64,000 nucleotides of DNA from Cristatella mucedo (GCA_009760855.2 WPIO01000012.1:1393501-1457500), one strand, 5' to 3'. Shown: positions 23,638 through 35,518, counted from the stretch's first letter. Translations and numbers: made by a program. Notes: a model not told the origin generated them from the sequence alone.

Positions 23638-25452
23638 CTACTGGCGAGACTGGCGTCGTGCGCCCGACCCACTGCCGCCTGCCGCCTCGGCAGGCGTCCC
23701 ATCGGCGGCTGCGGCGGCGGCGGGCGCCGTTGCTGTTGGAGGCGTTGGCGTCGACGTCGCCGTCGTCTCCGGAAGCTCAAAGAAGCTGAGGTGCAGCGGC
23801 TGACACGTCGCGGACATGCGCAGCGCGAGGAGCGGGGTGGACAGGCGCGCCGCGTCGCCGTCGCCGCGGCACGAGTAGCCGTGAGAGCAGCAGTAGGTGG
23901 CGAGCAGCATGGCGCCGACGGCGACGACGGTTGAGAAGTCTGCCAAGTAGAGCAGCGGATAGGCGATGGGCGGTTCGTCGACGAAGAACAAGAACTCGGT
24001 GTATAGCCGACAGTAGGACACGTACTGCGGCACGGCGACGCCGAAGTGGAACAGACCGGACGCGTTCAGCGTCACGCTCACGTTGGGCGGCACGTACCAC
24101 GCGACCGTCGCCGCCGCTGGCGGCAGCTGCGAAGCGGCGGCGGCGGCGGTGGGCGGCGCGAAAGAGCCATCGGCGGCGACCGCCAGCTGCAGCGTCGCCG
24201 TGGCGGCGGCGGCGCTGTCGTCGGTGGCGCCGCCGACGATGTAGTCGGTGCGGCCGTTCAGCTCGGCGATCGAGAGGGCGAAGTAGCTGGGCAGGCCGTA
24301 GCGCTTGCTCGCCATCCGCGTCAGATCCGACGACGCCACCGAGTCGTTGACGCACACGTAGAACGAGGCTGGCAGCGACGCGCGGTGCACGTTCTCGATG
24401 CAGTCCGAGTCGGCGACGAAGTCGGACGACAGCTGCGCCTCCGTGCAGCCGCACGCGGTGCGATTCGGCTTGCCGGCGCACTGCTTGAACGCGCCGGTCG
24501 CCCGCGAGACGGCGTACTTGGACGCGTACTTGGGGCTGGCCGGGTCGGCATGGTATATGTTGCTGGTCAGCGGAATGTCGATGCCGGCCGCCGATGGCGG
24601 CCTATAGTTGACCGGCAGGCGGTAGGACGCCGACGACGACGACGCCTCCGCCGCCGCGCCGTCAGACGGGTAGCGGAACGCGATTCGCTCGTGCACCGGG
24701 CAGCAGAGCAACGCCAGGAAGTAGCGGTGCAGGCGCGCGCACGTCAGGCCGGCGGCGGGCAGCTCGAACGCTATCGTCGACGCGGCGGCGGCGTAATAGT
24801 CGTCCGACACGGTGACGGCGAGGCGCTCGTAGCCATCCAGCGTCTGCCGGTGCAGGTTTACGGCGAACACTCGCGCGTTGCTGAACGCCAGCGCCAGCCC
24901 GCGGCGTCGCCCGGGCAGCGCCGCCGCGGACGACGACGACGACGCGGCGAAGGCGATCGTCGTGCCCAGGTCGAGCGCGTGCAGCACGGCGTCGGGCGGC
25001 TCGCCGACGACGCGCGCGGCTTGCTCGCACGCCGCCGCCTCGGCGAACCACCAGCCGCTGCCGGCGCCGTCTTCCGACAGGTCGTACACGAGCCAGCGGC
25101 TGGCTGTCGTCGGCGCCGAAAGCTCGCTGCCGCCGCCGCCAGATGGCGCTGCGGTCTCGGCAAAGGCTACGCTCGAGTTAACAACTTCGGATATCAGGAA
25201 CGAGAGGCGCAGGTCGGGCAGCGCCACCGTTCGGCCGACGTCAGCCGCGCTCCAACTGGGCGTGGGGCTGCCGCCACCCGCCGCCGCCGCTGCTGAGGCG
25301 TCCCGACGAATGGTCAGCGAGAAATGGCCGTCACCCCCGGAGGACGGAGTCGCAGTGACGGACGCGTCAGAGTTCGGCCCGTGTGCGCTGACGGGCTCCA
25401 GTGGCGTCCGCATCGCCACCGTTAGCTTCGCGAACGGACAGAACGCGCGGGG
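23638..25452 (-). CDS. CATSPERB: CATSPERB terminal exon: C-terminal ectodomain, TM and tail
   Basis: This 1.8-kb last exon holds about half the protein. The acceptor is ctccgacag at 25453. An in-frame stop upstream near 25476 shows that the frame must be entered by splicing, and phase 0 agrees with exon 8. It starts with a Ser/Ala-rich stretch, then SRWLVYDLSEDG, which aligns with the conserved W-x-L/V-Y region of CATSPERB. The diagnostic NYRPPS...IPLT...YHADP block and the cysteines of GAFKQCAGKPNRTACGCTE follow. The membrane segment (LLYLADFSTVVAVGAMLLAT) lies at about 23900-23960, followed by a short cytoplasmic tail rich in Ala, Pro and Thr that ends at a TAG. Mammalian copies split this region over many exons, so intron loss or retrotransposition-style fusion is possible. 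Confidence 0.92.
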   Translation of the reverse strand, partial: PRAFCPFAKLTVAMRTPLEPVSAHGPNSDASVTATPSSGGDGHFSLTIRRDASAAAAAGGGSPTPSWSAADVGRTVALPDLRLSFLISEVVNSSVAFAETAAPSGGGGSELSAPTTASRWLVYDLSEDGAGSGWWFAEAAACEQAARVVGEPPDAVLHALDLGTTIAFAASSSSSAAALPGRRRGLALAFSNARVFAVNLHRQTLDGYERLAVTVSDDYYAAAASTIAFELPAAGLTCARLHRYFLALLCCPVHERIAFRYPSDGAAAEASSSSASYRLPVNYRPPSAAGIDIPLTSNIYHADPASPKYASKYAVSRATGAFKQCAGKPNRTACGCTEAQLSSDFVADSDCIENVHRASLPASFYVCVNDSVASSDLTRMASKRYGLPSYFALSIAELNGRTDYIVGGATDDSAAAATATLQLAVAADGSFAPPTAAAAASQLPPAAATVAWYVPPNVSVTLNASGLFHFGVAVPQYVSYCRLYTEFLFFVDEPPIAYPLLYLADFSTVVAVGAMLLATYCCSHGYSCRGDGDAARLSTPLLALRMSATCQPLHLSFFELPETTATSTPTPPTATAPAAAAAADGTPAEAAGGSGSGARRQSRQ

Positions 25453-25754
25453 CTGTCGGAGCGAGACGCGTCGTTACCGCCGGTCATTGCCGTTCGCTCT
25501 AGCCGAAGAGAGCTCTCAGCGAAAAGTCGGGTCGGTGCGCGAGCCACTCGCCCGAGCGGCAACGAGAGCGGGAGAAGGAGCGAGGGAAGCGTCGGCTGCA
25601 GGGCACGCTTGGGCGCGTCCGTCGGCGCTTCGCGCCCGCAAAGAGAAGGAGGAGGAGGAGGAGGAGGAGGAGGAGGAGGAGGAGGAGGAGGAGGAGGAGG
25701 AGGAGGAGGAGGAGGAGGGGGAGGGGCGGGGGGAGGGGGGGGGGGGGGAGGGGG

Positions 25755-25789
<35 letters not shown>

Positions 25790-28700
25790 GAGGAGGAGGA
25801 GCTCCCACCGCGGTCCCGTCGCAATGACGCAGAGCCGATTCGCCGTTTGATTGGACGCACTGGTAAGCATTTCTTAGTTGCGCTCAGGCCCCTCCCCAAA
25901 AAAAGGTAAGCGAGCCGGCGAGACGACCAGCGTCGAAGGCGCTGCGCTGAGTCGACTGACTCACTACCTTGGACATGAACGACGAGCCGGGCTCGTTGTC
26001 GTAACTTTCGACCGTCGCCTCGCCGCCCTGCCGCTGCTTCAGCAGCATGCCGACCAGGTGCTGCCGCAGCGCCGGTCCGCCGTCGGCCGACCTCGCCTTC
26101 TCGTGCAGCGTCGCCCACGGAGCGTCCAGCATCTGTACGAGCAGCCGCGCCCGGACGCGGACCGGCGTCGACGCTTTCTCGCTCATCTTCAGCGGCTCCG
26201 AGCGAATCAGAGCAGGAACTGGAACGCAGCAGCGGCGGCGGCGCTGGCGCGTCGGCGGCGCTGGTCACGCGGGCATTCGCGCCGCGCTCGCCGACGCGAG
26301 TGCGGCGCGAATGCGACGCCGCGCAGGAGAGCGTGGCGTGGCGACCGCAGGCGACGCAGGACGACCGCAGAGCCGAGACGTCCAGAGCCGAGACTTACAG
26401 GGCTCGCCGGGCCGCAGAGACAGCTCGTAGAAACGGTCCTCTGTCAGATGATCGAAGAAGACAGCAGCGCTCTGGCCCGCCGCCGCCGCCGCCGCGGGCG
26501 CACCGGCGGCGCGCACCAGACGGCCGGCGCCCACGCTGCCGAAAGCGTAGCCGCTCGGCGTGCCGTTCGTGGCGAGCGAGACTGCCATTCGACCGCCGAC
26601 CGGACTCGGGTCAAAAATCGCGTCGACGATCTATCGGAGAGGCAAGGCTGAGCGCTTGGAGCTGCACTGGACGCGTCGCCCGCCGCCGCCGCCGCCGCGC
26701 TCGGAGCTCTTCGCCGCTCGTAACAAAACTTTCGAAAGCAGCTCTCTTGAAAACGACGGAGCGGCGGCCGCGGTGGCGGCGGCACCGGTCACGCGTTCGT
26801 CGCTGGCCCACGCGCGCCCGATGCGCGGACGCGCGCGCCGGCGCCGGCTGCGCGGGGTGGGCAGGGCGAGGCGGTCGCGAGAGGTCAGCGATCGCTTCTG
26901 TCGCGAGCCGCGGCCACCTACGGTCGCGCCGTCGGCAGCGCCGCCGCCGTAGATGCAGCTGAAAGTGACGCCGCCGTCGTCGCTCTGCCACGCCTCGTCA
27001 TCGCCGAGCGCCACGATCTTCATCGACCGCGGGTGAAACTGCAGCCAGCTGAGGCGGCGCACGTAGGCGGGAAAGACGAAAGGCGGCAAGCGGCCGCGGC
27101 CGCCGTCCGTCTGCCTGTCCTTCAGCTCGACCGTCAGGCCCACTTGCCGCCGCTGAAGCGTCACGACGGCGCCGGTGTGCGGATGGCTCACCATGTGCAC
27201 AATGCGGTCCGCCGGCGAGCCCGCGACACAAGTCCACCTGCGCGGAGAAGGCAAGACGATCGCCGGCGGTGGTGGCGGTGCGGTTCGGGGCCGCCTACCT
27301 ACGCTAGCTGCCACTGCCGGCGACGCCCACAGGCGCAACCTCCAAACCCGGTGACCAGTGAGCCCAAGCCAGTGAGTCACGACGATGGCGATGGATGCTG
27401 AGCGCAAATACCGTATTTTACCGTGTATAAGCCCCCCAAATTTTTGAACCAATTTTGTTGGAAAAAATATTTTTATTCAATAGCTGAATGAACTGAACAA
27501 TATAAAGTCTCATAATAATCCCTAATGTCACTGTCCCTATTCTCCGATCTGATGTTTTTCCAGTCAGCAATCGTGTCAGGCTCGGTTCAGGTTATGGTCT
27601 CAAATAAGTATAAGGAAACAATTTTGAGGTTGCCTCATCGACACGAAAGCTGAGCGATTCTGCTCAGCCGCTGCGAGGCTGCCATCTACAGAGCTGATTT
27701 TCGGAGCCAATAGACTTCTGGGTGGACGGCCTTTGATTGTACTAGGAATAAATGAGCTTTGTAGCAAAAACCCTCAGCAACCAATCTGCTAGATTATATG
27801 AGACCTCGAGCAACATAGCTGTGATTGCGGGTGTATGGTGCATGGCGTGTATGGTGCAGGCCGGGCGCATGCCGCGCCAGATCTAATTGCAAATTGGGCG
27901 CGCGATGGCCCTGTGATGGCCTCGAGCCTCGGCTTCGGCGCGCACTCGAGAGTCAGTCAGAATCAATCGCCGAGCTACACCGATTTCCTAAGGAAGATGC
28001 GTAGCTTAGCTGTCCGCTGGATTTACACAGCGCTGCTAAGCACCCACGCAAAGGGTACCGCAGGAGTGCGACGCCGCTCGCCGAAGCTTCTCAGTGTTGA
28101 GCTTAAATTAACGTTGGAATAACGTCAAAACTGATGGACATGTATATCTCGCCGCGAGAAAAGTTCGACGTGAGAGCCAAGGGAGTCAGCTGGCGTGAGG
28201 CGAAGTGCGAGGGGGTGGGCGGAGGCTCCGCCCCCTCGCATGCGCCGCCGCTTCCTCGCGCCTGCGCCGCTGGCGAGGCGCCGCTCGATGAGCTCGGCGG
28301 GCGGACAGCTCGCCGCCCGGCTTCCGGATGGATGGTCGCTGTGCGCCGCGCCGCTACGCTACCGGCTGTGAGAGCTTTGAGAGCGTCGCTCTACCTTTGG
28401 TGCGGCGTCTCGGAGCTGCACATGAGGCTGCGCCCGTGCTCCTCGTAGAATATCGAGACGACATCCCTGAGCACGCACTGACGCTGAGCGTCGAGACACG
28501 TGGGCACGTATGTGACCCTTGCGCCGCTCAGGTCGCTGACGTTTGCCGCCCACGTCGCGGCAAACGGATTCGTCCTGTTCCAAGTGAGATTGCCCGCCGC
28601 CGTCGGCCGCTGACCAGGCGGCGGATGGGCGCTCACGAAGAGGGCTGCGCGCGTTTTGGCGAGCAGATGGTAGTTGGTCAGCTTGACGTCCAGGAAAGCG

Positions 28701-29125
28701 ACGTCGCGGCAGGCGTCGGTGGCAGCGGCGGCGGCGGGGGTCGGGCCGCCTGCTAAGCACGCCTGCAAAAGGACGAGCGTGAGCGAGCGCGCGAGCGGAG
28801 CTCCCGCTCCTTCGCGTTTCGCATTGCCGCCTCTTTCGCGTTGCGCATCGCCGCTCGTGCGTGGCCGAAGCGGCGCGCGCCGGGGACGCCGCCAGCAATC
28901 AATCGACACCTACTGCGAGAATGGCGGGCGTCAGGTCGTACCACGCCGTCGATCCGGCGGCGAAGCTCGAGTAGGTCACGCACAGGAGCGCCGACGTCCG
29001 AGCGCTCTGCGGCTGCGGCGGCAGCGCTCCGCGCGCGAGCGACACTGCCGCCACGGCCACGCTGGGTACGCAAGGACTTCGAGACACCAGGAGCCGACTC
29101 GCCGCTACAGTCGCCGGCGGCGGCA

Positions 29126-29178
<53 letters not shown>

Positions 29179-30106
29179 ATGCTGACACTCGCCGCGGTGG
29201 CTGCGGCAGCGGTCGTCCCGCGAGCGCCGCTCTGCCGAAGAGGCTCCGCGAGTCGCGCGGCGGCGACGGTCGCGGCGGCGTTGTCGATCGTCAAGAACGA
29301 GCTCAGCACGTCGATCGCGGAGCCCCTGCCGGCGTAGAGGCCCGTGTCGGTTGCGATCGTGTAGGCCCACTCTTCGGCCGGTTGCACGCCGCCGCCGTCG
29401 GCCCTCCGTCGCTCCTGAGGGCCGACGAGAGTGGCGCGCTTGACAACGTGCGTCCACACGCCGTCGCTAAAGCTTTTAAGCCTAAAAGGAAGCTTCAAGC
29501 CTTAATAAGCGAAAGCCCTTTTAAGCGTGAAAGCAAAAGCGTGGCGGAGCGTCGGCAGCCGCGATGACGGAGGCGACCGCTCTTCGGCGGCGCCGCTGGC
29601 GGCGGACGCGCAACAAATAAAGGTAGACGCTATCGGCTGGCGACCTCGCCTGGGAATGCTGCGGGAAATCCAGAGCGAGCTCCGGCCATCTCGCGCAGCA
29701 CGGAAGGAGGAGGAGGAGGCGCGCGCCCTCGCGCGCTCGACGGGAGCCGCTCTCACCGGTGGCTGGTCGTCCAGGTCGAGTTCGACAGAGTGAGAACCGG
29801 CGTCTGGCCCGCGCTCAGTGGCCAGCCGAGCAGACCTTTCGTCTGCCGCGTGCTTCTGCCGTCTTTCCGGTACAGAGCGCACGCCAGCGCCAGGTCCTTG
29901 CCGGGCTGCAGCAGCAAGGCGTTGCCGTCGGTCGGAGTGGAGGTGCCGAGCGAGTCCGCGAGCTGACATCGGAACTGCGGCTTGTCGGACCAGCCGTCGT
30001 CGAAATCGGTGGCGGCCGCCGACGCGGCCGAGGCGGCCGAGCAGCAAGCGCACGCAGTAGCCACGGCGCAGACGAACGTGCGCGCCTGGCCCCTTCGGGC
30101 GTTCAT
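23638..30106 (-). CDS. CATSPERB: CatSper channel auxiliary subunit beta, nine predicted exons
   Basis: CatSper-beta is a single-pass auxiliary subunit of the sperm flagellar calcium channel CatSper, forming part of its extracellular canopy. Predicted exons: 30106-29757, 29466-29189, 29103-28914, 28762-28395, 27237-26922, 26745-about 26672, 26581-26399, 26218-25968, 25452-23638. All junctions keep frame, giving roughly 1260 residues against about 1100 in mammals. Seen directly: a signal-peptide-like start, an Asp-box-like SDDGGVTF near 26960-26985, the NYRPPSAAGIDIPLT and YHADP motifs, a Cys cluster (KQC...ACGC...DSDC), and a C-terminal membrane segment. These match vertebrate CATSPERB in the same order. 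The exon 6 donor (gtccag) is weak and exons 2/3 meet across a GC-rich 85-bp intron, so those edges are the least certain. Codons are strongly GC-biased. The gene is divergent from the MSP-domain gene at 36 kb. Confidence 0.93.
25646..25801. repeat. Polypurine (GGA)n / poly-G tract in CATSPERB intron 8
   Basis: About 155 bp of uninterrupted purines apart from one C: GGA repeats, then G runs (about 25724-25766), then GGA repeats again. On the gene's sense strand it is polypyrimidine. Confidence 0.95.
27240..28394 (-). other. CATSPERB intron 4
   Basis: Noncoding. Near 27408-27450 it contains ATACCGTATTTTACCGTGTATAAGCC-like sequence, resembling the end of a DNA transposon seen in several invertebrate genomes. 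The 28140-28330 part is GC-rich. Confidence 0.55.
29104..29188. repeat. (CGG)n tract forming CATSPERB intron 2
   Basis: About 20 CGG triplets. The inferred intron 2 is only 85 bp and consists almost wholly of this repeat. Confidence 0.8.
29757..30106 (-). CDS. CATSPERB: CATSPERB first coding exon with signal peptide
   Basis: The start ATG at 30106 opens a basic n-region (MNARRGQARTF) followed by an Ala/Cys hydrophobic core, a plausible signal peptide. The mature part contains QFRCQLADSLGTS and LALACALYRKDGR, then LTLSNSTW just before the donor ACCG|gtgaga. The ALACALY and NSTW positions match the equivalents in vertebrate CATSPERB. The exon ends in phase 2 and joins exon 2 (from 29466) as H-R-D-G-V-W-T-H, which restores the conserved region. 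The start is supported by the signal peptide but not by transcript data. Confidence 0.75.
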
Positions 30107-30199
30107 TTTCTAATCGCTGCGAAGCGGCCGGCGTCGCCTTCTGTACTCGGCGGCTGCGACGCTGCCCTTCCGCACTAATCTCTCGCGGTGCGATGACGG

Positions 30200-32550
30200 A
30201 ACGCAAAGCGATCCGGCTCCTTAACGCTAGCCGCTTCATTCTGCAGGACGAGGCTCTCATTCTGCGAGCCTTTTCGCACTCTGGAGACGAGAGGAGCGCG
30301 GTGTTGGCGAAGCCAAGACTAGAGGGGCCACTTTTTCGGACGTGAAGGGCTGCAGAAGCAGCTGAATTAATCTCTAGATCTTGCCCGCTGGCGTCCGGCT
30401 GCTCGTTTGCAGATCGCAAAAAAGAATCATTCTTCGTTGCCGTCTCTTCCAAATTTCGCCTGCTTCTTTCCATAACAAGGAAGATGTGGTTGAGTTCTCG
30501 TTGTTGATTTCTCAAAGTTTGCATGCGGCGCTAGAGTGCGGGTTAGCTACCGTAGAGCGGCGCGAGACGGTCGGCTGTGGTCGCAAGGTTGAAAGACGAA
30601 GCGCTTTGCCTTTCAGCCACAAAGATAGCGCACAATCTGCTGGTGTGGGGTTGAAGCTCAAGTTAAACTCGACATCCAGGTCTTCGCGGTCCTCCCGCTT
30701 ACGGGGCCTGCACAGCTATGGCTACACTTCTACGGAGACTGAACCGGAAGGGGCTGCGCCTTTGAAGCGCGGCTTGATACGCCCATTTGGCCCTCCAGGG
30801 CTAACCCAACATCGTCATTCAGGAGCCAGCCAGCCGGCTGCTTCAGAGCTCAGACTTATGGCGGAAATTAAAACCAGAATGAGTGCCGTTTAAACATAGC
30901 TCAGTACGTTGAATAGGTCCGACCAACGGGCGTTACGTGCTACAACTCATTCCATGATAAAAAAGCATATCAATTTTTCAGCCAGGTCGTGATTCCGCAT
31001 TCAAATACCGTCATCTTGACGACGCTAAGCGAAAAGAACATGGCGTAATATATCAATTAGCTCTTCAAGACCAAGTCGTCTAATGCTCGAGTAGCCGAGG
31101 TTTCCTCTTTACCCGGCCATTGGTTAAGCGTGAGCGTTTCTCCAAAGGGGTGCGCCCGCTATCGATAAGCACCAGTTATTTATTTTCACAGCTAAAGCAC
31201 AGAAACCGGTCACGAGCGAGCATTCGCGCCGGCGCGTCACATCGAGATTCCAGACGCGGCGCACAACAGCGACTGCAGAATTGCCGGGCATCCGTGCGAA
31301 AGCTCTCGTGCGAGAGCGCCTTGGACTGCATGCCAAATCAGCCGCAGTTGCAGTTGGCAAGAAATGCGGCGACGCCCCTGGCATCTCGCGTACTTCGAGA
31401 ATTGGAGCATCATTGGAGGCTCGAATCTTTGCACGGGATTTGTGCAAAAAAAGACCAGAGTACAGAGGTGGAAGATTAAAGCAACGCAATCCACTTTTAA
31501 AAGCATCGCGTTTACTTTGGCTCGAGGCTGCGTACACTCCCGCGTCAGAGTTCCTCCTTAAGTGCGGTGTGTCGTAATGGCTCAACGAAAGTGTAGCGCT
31601 TTGAGTCGCAAGGTCAAGGTCGCTGGTGACCGACGAAGTTTTCAAAGGAACGAGCGAGCAGCGTTTTCTAATAACTGAGCACACCAGGCCCGACATTTTC
31701 CCATGTGCATTGCTTTCTCATGGAAGCTTCCTAAGATATTTATGCTGCTTCGGGGCACGGCGTGGACCGAGCCTTCAGGAGACAGTGCAATAAATTACAA
31801 CGAGTAACGAATACAGAATAGCAGACTTGCACCGATCCATAGCGGTCACGACCGTCAAGATGCTAATTTGTTATAAGAATGAAGAATCGTGCGATCGTTA
31901 CAGGATTCAGCGACGACATATGATTTTTCGTGTAGCACATTTAGTTTTTGCTTTGCTTTGGATACTTTATTTTTGTCGCTTCTCATGCTTTTTGCAAAGC
32001 ATAGCAACTGTCTGCAATAGTCATGTCTTTGGGAGCTGGAGGAATCTCCAGTCGCCACCTCGTAAGCCAAGCCATAGGACACGTGTGTGTACCGGAGGAC
32101 GACGTATGCGGTCAAGCCAGTCTTGAAGGTCTACAGGGAGCTTGTGTGCAATACCTGCTCAGGCAATTCAGTCCGTAGTACAGCAGCCCCGAAGGGAGTC
32201 CGAAAAAGACCTGTTCGCCAGTGTTTTTGAAGTGGCTATCCGATAATACAGATCTGAGAGACCTGCAATTGCTTTAGTCTTGCACCAAGGCAGCAGGAGT
32301 AGAGGGGAGTCTGACACCCATGCTATAGACTAGATGCAACTATGTGCAAAAAGCTGAGTTAGCAGCTCGACTGTCAGCCAGCAAAGATCTCTCGGCATCG
32401 GCGTCGATCGCCTTGAACTTGGTTCACCTCTCAAAAAGTCGGGCTTCCAGATTCACAGGGTTCGTCGGCGGAGACCTGAGTGAATTCTCGGGTAGACCGC
32501 CGAGGAGTGAATTGCAGTTAGTCCAGCTTTGATGCAACCGACACATAGAC
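30200..32550. other. Intergenic, no gene recognised
   Basis: It lies upstream of CATSPERB. Open frames on both strands are short, overlap each other and match nothing I recognise. The CATSPERB promoter should lie at its left end. Confidence 0.5.
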
Positions 32551-32559
32551 GAGCCACTG

Positions 32560-32740
32560 AAAGCTTATGTCAAAAGGTAAAGGTTAGCCGAATAAACGGC
32601 CTCATTTATAGAGGCAGAAGGCAGGAGAGCCTTGGCGGCTATCGACCCGCGTGCAGTGGGCAATAGAGAGTCGCCAGGTGCAGGAGTCGAACCCACGATC
32701 TGGGTCGTGATGTACGAGCGCTTTATTTCCTGGGTTAAGA
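32560..32740 (-). mobile_element. SINE-A, reverse strand
   Basis: The AACGGCCTCATTTATAGAGG end and the antisense B box (GGAGTCGAACCC) identify it. Confidence 0.65.
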
Positions 32741-32774
32741 CCCAATGGGCTGATATTTGCTATTAATTTTTATA

Positions 32775-32905
32775 TCGCTCCAAAATAACCTAATCTCTAT
32801 CCAGGTGCTTTACGTAGGCCACAGGGCTCGAGCCCAGGACCTTGGTCGTTTAAGATGACAACCTTAGCCCTGGGCCAAACCAGGACTTCTGTCTTAAACT
32901 GCTCC
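32775..32905 (-). mobile_element. SINE-B, reverse strand
   Basis: CCTAATCTCTATCCAGGTGC tail, antisense B box GGGCTCGAGCCC at about 32825, and head CCCTGGGCCAAACCAGG. Confidence 0.75.
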
Positions 32906-33159
32906 AGATAGTCCCCGTTAGCGGCAATATCGCGAAGCAGAATAAATAAGTACATAAAAAACCAAAGTAAATAGTTGTAAAGGTGCCATCTCTTTGACAT
33001 TGCCTCGTAACACGCAGTCACCTCGAAAGCGAACTCGTGCGACGACTTATGACTTCCTTACGATTTCCGGTGGAATTTTATCGAGAAATTGTGTCGATGA
33101 ATTTAAACTAGGCATCAGGCAGCACTTATTTTTTTTTAGCAAATAATGCTATTATTTCG

Positions 33160-33721
33160 TAGAGTGGATCGTAACTTCTCGCCGACCTGCACTGGCTACC
33201 AGTCAAGCAACGGATCGACTTCAAGGTCTTGTCGCTCACTTTTAGGTCACTTCATTCTTTGGCTCCAGCCTATCTCTCAGTTCTACTCCCCCACCAGGCC
33301 AAGCATCGTACCACCCGCTTTTCGGAATCCAACAGTTTACCAATACCTCGTACAAACCTCAAATCCTTTGGAGAACGTGCATTTAGTTCGTATGCTCCGA
33401 AAGCCTGGAACTCCCTCCCGACTTGCGTCAGAACATCCCCTGACTTGACCACATTTAAAAAGAACTTAAAAAAACACACTTACTTAGGATAGCATTTAGT
33501 GGATCCCTGTGATTCGTCCTTGATGTGCTAATGCGTGCTGACACTGTGCATGCTGCCACTAACCACACTTGCATGCTGACCCTGTGCATGTCACCCCTAA
33601 CCTTATTATTCATGTTGCTTATAAAACATGACATTACTCACCATTCAATCGTGTTTTCCTTTGCAACAAATGTAAAGCGCTTAGAAAGAGATTGATTTCT
33701 CTGAGGGCGCTTTATCAAGTG

Positions 33722-33757
<36 letters not shown>
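33160..33757 (+). mobile_element. L2-like LINE 3' end with (ATT)n tail
   Basis: The frame begins at [20 protein letters not shown] and runs with few changes ([16 protein letters not shown]...[10 protein letters not shown]) into the standard tail and an (ATT)n tract at 33724-33757. Confidence 0.9.
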
Positions 33758-33759
33758 CG

Positions 33760-34860
33760 TGTTTTCAACTCTCGAGACTGAGGTCAGAGGAAAAATAACA
33801 ATTGAACGTCCGACGAATTTTGGATGTTACTTTAAAGTTATATAGGCACAGTCGACAGTCGGAGACGTTGGCCGTCAATTTCTGACATGCATATTAGCTA
33901 AAGTCGGGTCTTGTCTTGCCATCACTATAAAATCTCCGAGAAGCACACATTCAAGCGACGCAATATAAGTTCGACTAGCATTGGCCTGGAAACGATATCG
34001 GATGACGTGTGATAAAATGATATTTCCAAGATCTGCAGTATCAATCGCAAGCGGCAGTAGCCCAGCGCGGAGGCCCGGAGGCCGCTACGTGTCGGAGCTA
34101 TCGGATTCTTAGGGTCTGACTCTTTGGGTCCTCTCGGTGAGCTTCGACTGTCTTGACGGTCTTGCCTAGTTTAGCTTAGGTTCCGAGACAGAGTCCAACA
34201 CGGGAAGCCAGCCTTCGTGTTAGTATTCTGTTTTCAACATTGTAAAAAGCAGCCAAGAGGTCTTGCAGCATCAGGGCAGTCACCGGCCAGACTACCTCAA
34301 GGGGAAGGATGCCATTACGCAAGTGCAGCGGCGCAATTTCAGTGAAGTGGAATACTCGAAAGCGCGACTGACAGAGTGCTTCGCTAAGCGAATGCTTGCT
34401 AGCTCTTATGAGAGAGGACATCTCAGTGGAAAGTTTTTTTAAAGGACGGATATTTCCTCAGGACGGATATTGCCTCAGGACGGATATTGCACGCGAGAAG
34501 CGGACACCCGAGTGGCGTTGAAGAAGCTGCATTAATGCGAGGAGGATTGCTTGATTGATGTGCAGCGAAGGAAGCTGCAGCTTCAGCGAAGACAAAGGTC
34601 AAAGGTCTTCGCTTCTGCTGATGCAGTGTTCATGTTGCCGAGTGATTACGTATTGTTCACTTTTTCCGTGTTAGCTATGCTACAGGGATGATGTCCTGCG
34701 TTCGCTGCCTTCAAGATTCTCGGAACCTCAACGCTGATGAGGTGGCCTTTCCGGCTTGAATACTCTGCTAATCTTGCAGCAATAGATCTTGCTAGAGTCG
34801 TGTGACTGTAGAGGAATTCCAGAGATAGATGAACAACGCGGCTCCTTAAAATATTAAGCA
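33760..34860. other. Intergenic, no gene recognised
   Basis: Apart from the 17-bp triplication there is no coding or repeat signal I can support. Confidence 0.5.
34444..34490. repeat. 17-bp tandem triplication
   Basis: Three copies of GGACGGATATTGCCTCA or close variants. Confidence 0.85.
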
Positions 34861-34862
34861 AT

Positions 34863-35018
34863 CTAACAGCCTCGCTTGTATAGCCGAGAGAAGAGCCTTA
34901 AAGACTATAGCCACTGCATGCAGGTGGCAATAAAAAAATCACGCACGGCAGCATTCGAACCCAAGACTTCGGTAGCGAAGAGCGAGCGCCTTACCTTACG
35001 GACTATCACTGCCGTATG
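34863..35018 (-). mobile_element. SINE-A, reverse strand
   Basis: CAGCCTCGCTTGTATAGCC, GAGAAGAGCCTTAAAG and the antisense B box CATTCGAACCC, ending near the ACCTTACGG head. Confidence 0.7.
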
Positions 35019-35518
35019 AACTTGGGGAGACGTGTCAGGTCCGCGGATTGTGTACATCTCACGAATTTATTTGGAAAAGATACAGGGCTTATCTCAAAGC
35101 GATCCAGTGTATATCATGTGGTCTGGGTGAAGTTTCGCTTAGCAGCATATACAAAAATGACGTTGTCACTCTCGCAGGGAAGGCTTGAAGTTGCTGATAA
35201 TTATTCTTCTAGGCGAATCCAACGAATATCGTGCGTTTTCTTGTCTGAGTGATATGGGTTCAAGTGTGAGACCAACTTTAATAGCGTAGCTATGAATGCC
35301 TTGAGATTCAGCTACTTAATTGCTTCACTTCAAATCCTATCTGTGGTCTTAGACCTATGTTTAATATACGAATTGCTGAATTCTACGAATGAATTCTACG
35401 AATTGCTGCCCGAAATTCTGACGGCGAGATAGGAACTTTAGACATTTTGTCGCCGCTCCTGTTCGAAGTGAGATTATTTTCGAGCGGAAGTTTGCCCTGC
35501 GTGTAAGAAAGTAGTAAA

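Noticed and set aside
24046-25296. 416-codon plus-strand open frame
   Set aside because: It is antisense to the CATSPERB last exon. GC-rich codons in the real gene remove stops from the other frames.
25422-25870. Poly-Pro, poly-Leu and poly-Gly open frames
   Set aside because: They are translations of the intronic (GGA)n/poly-G tract.
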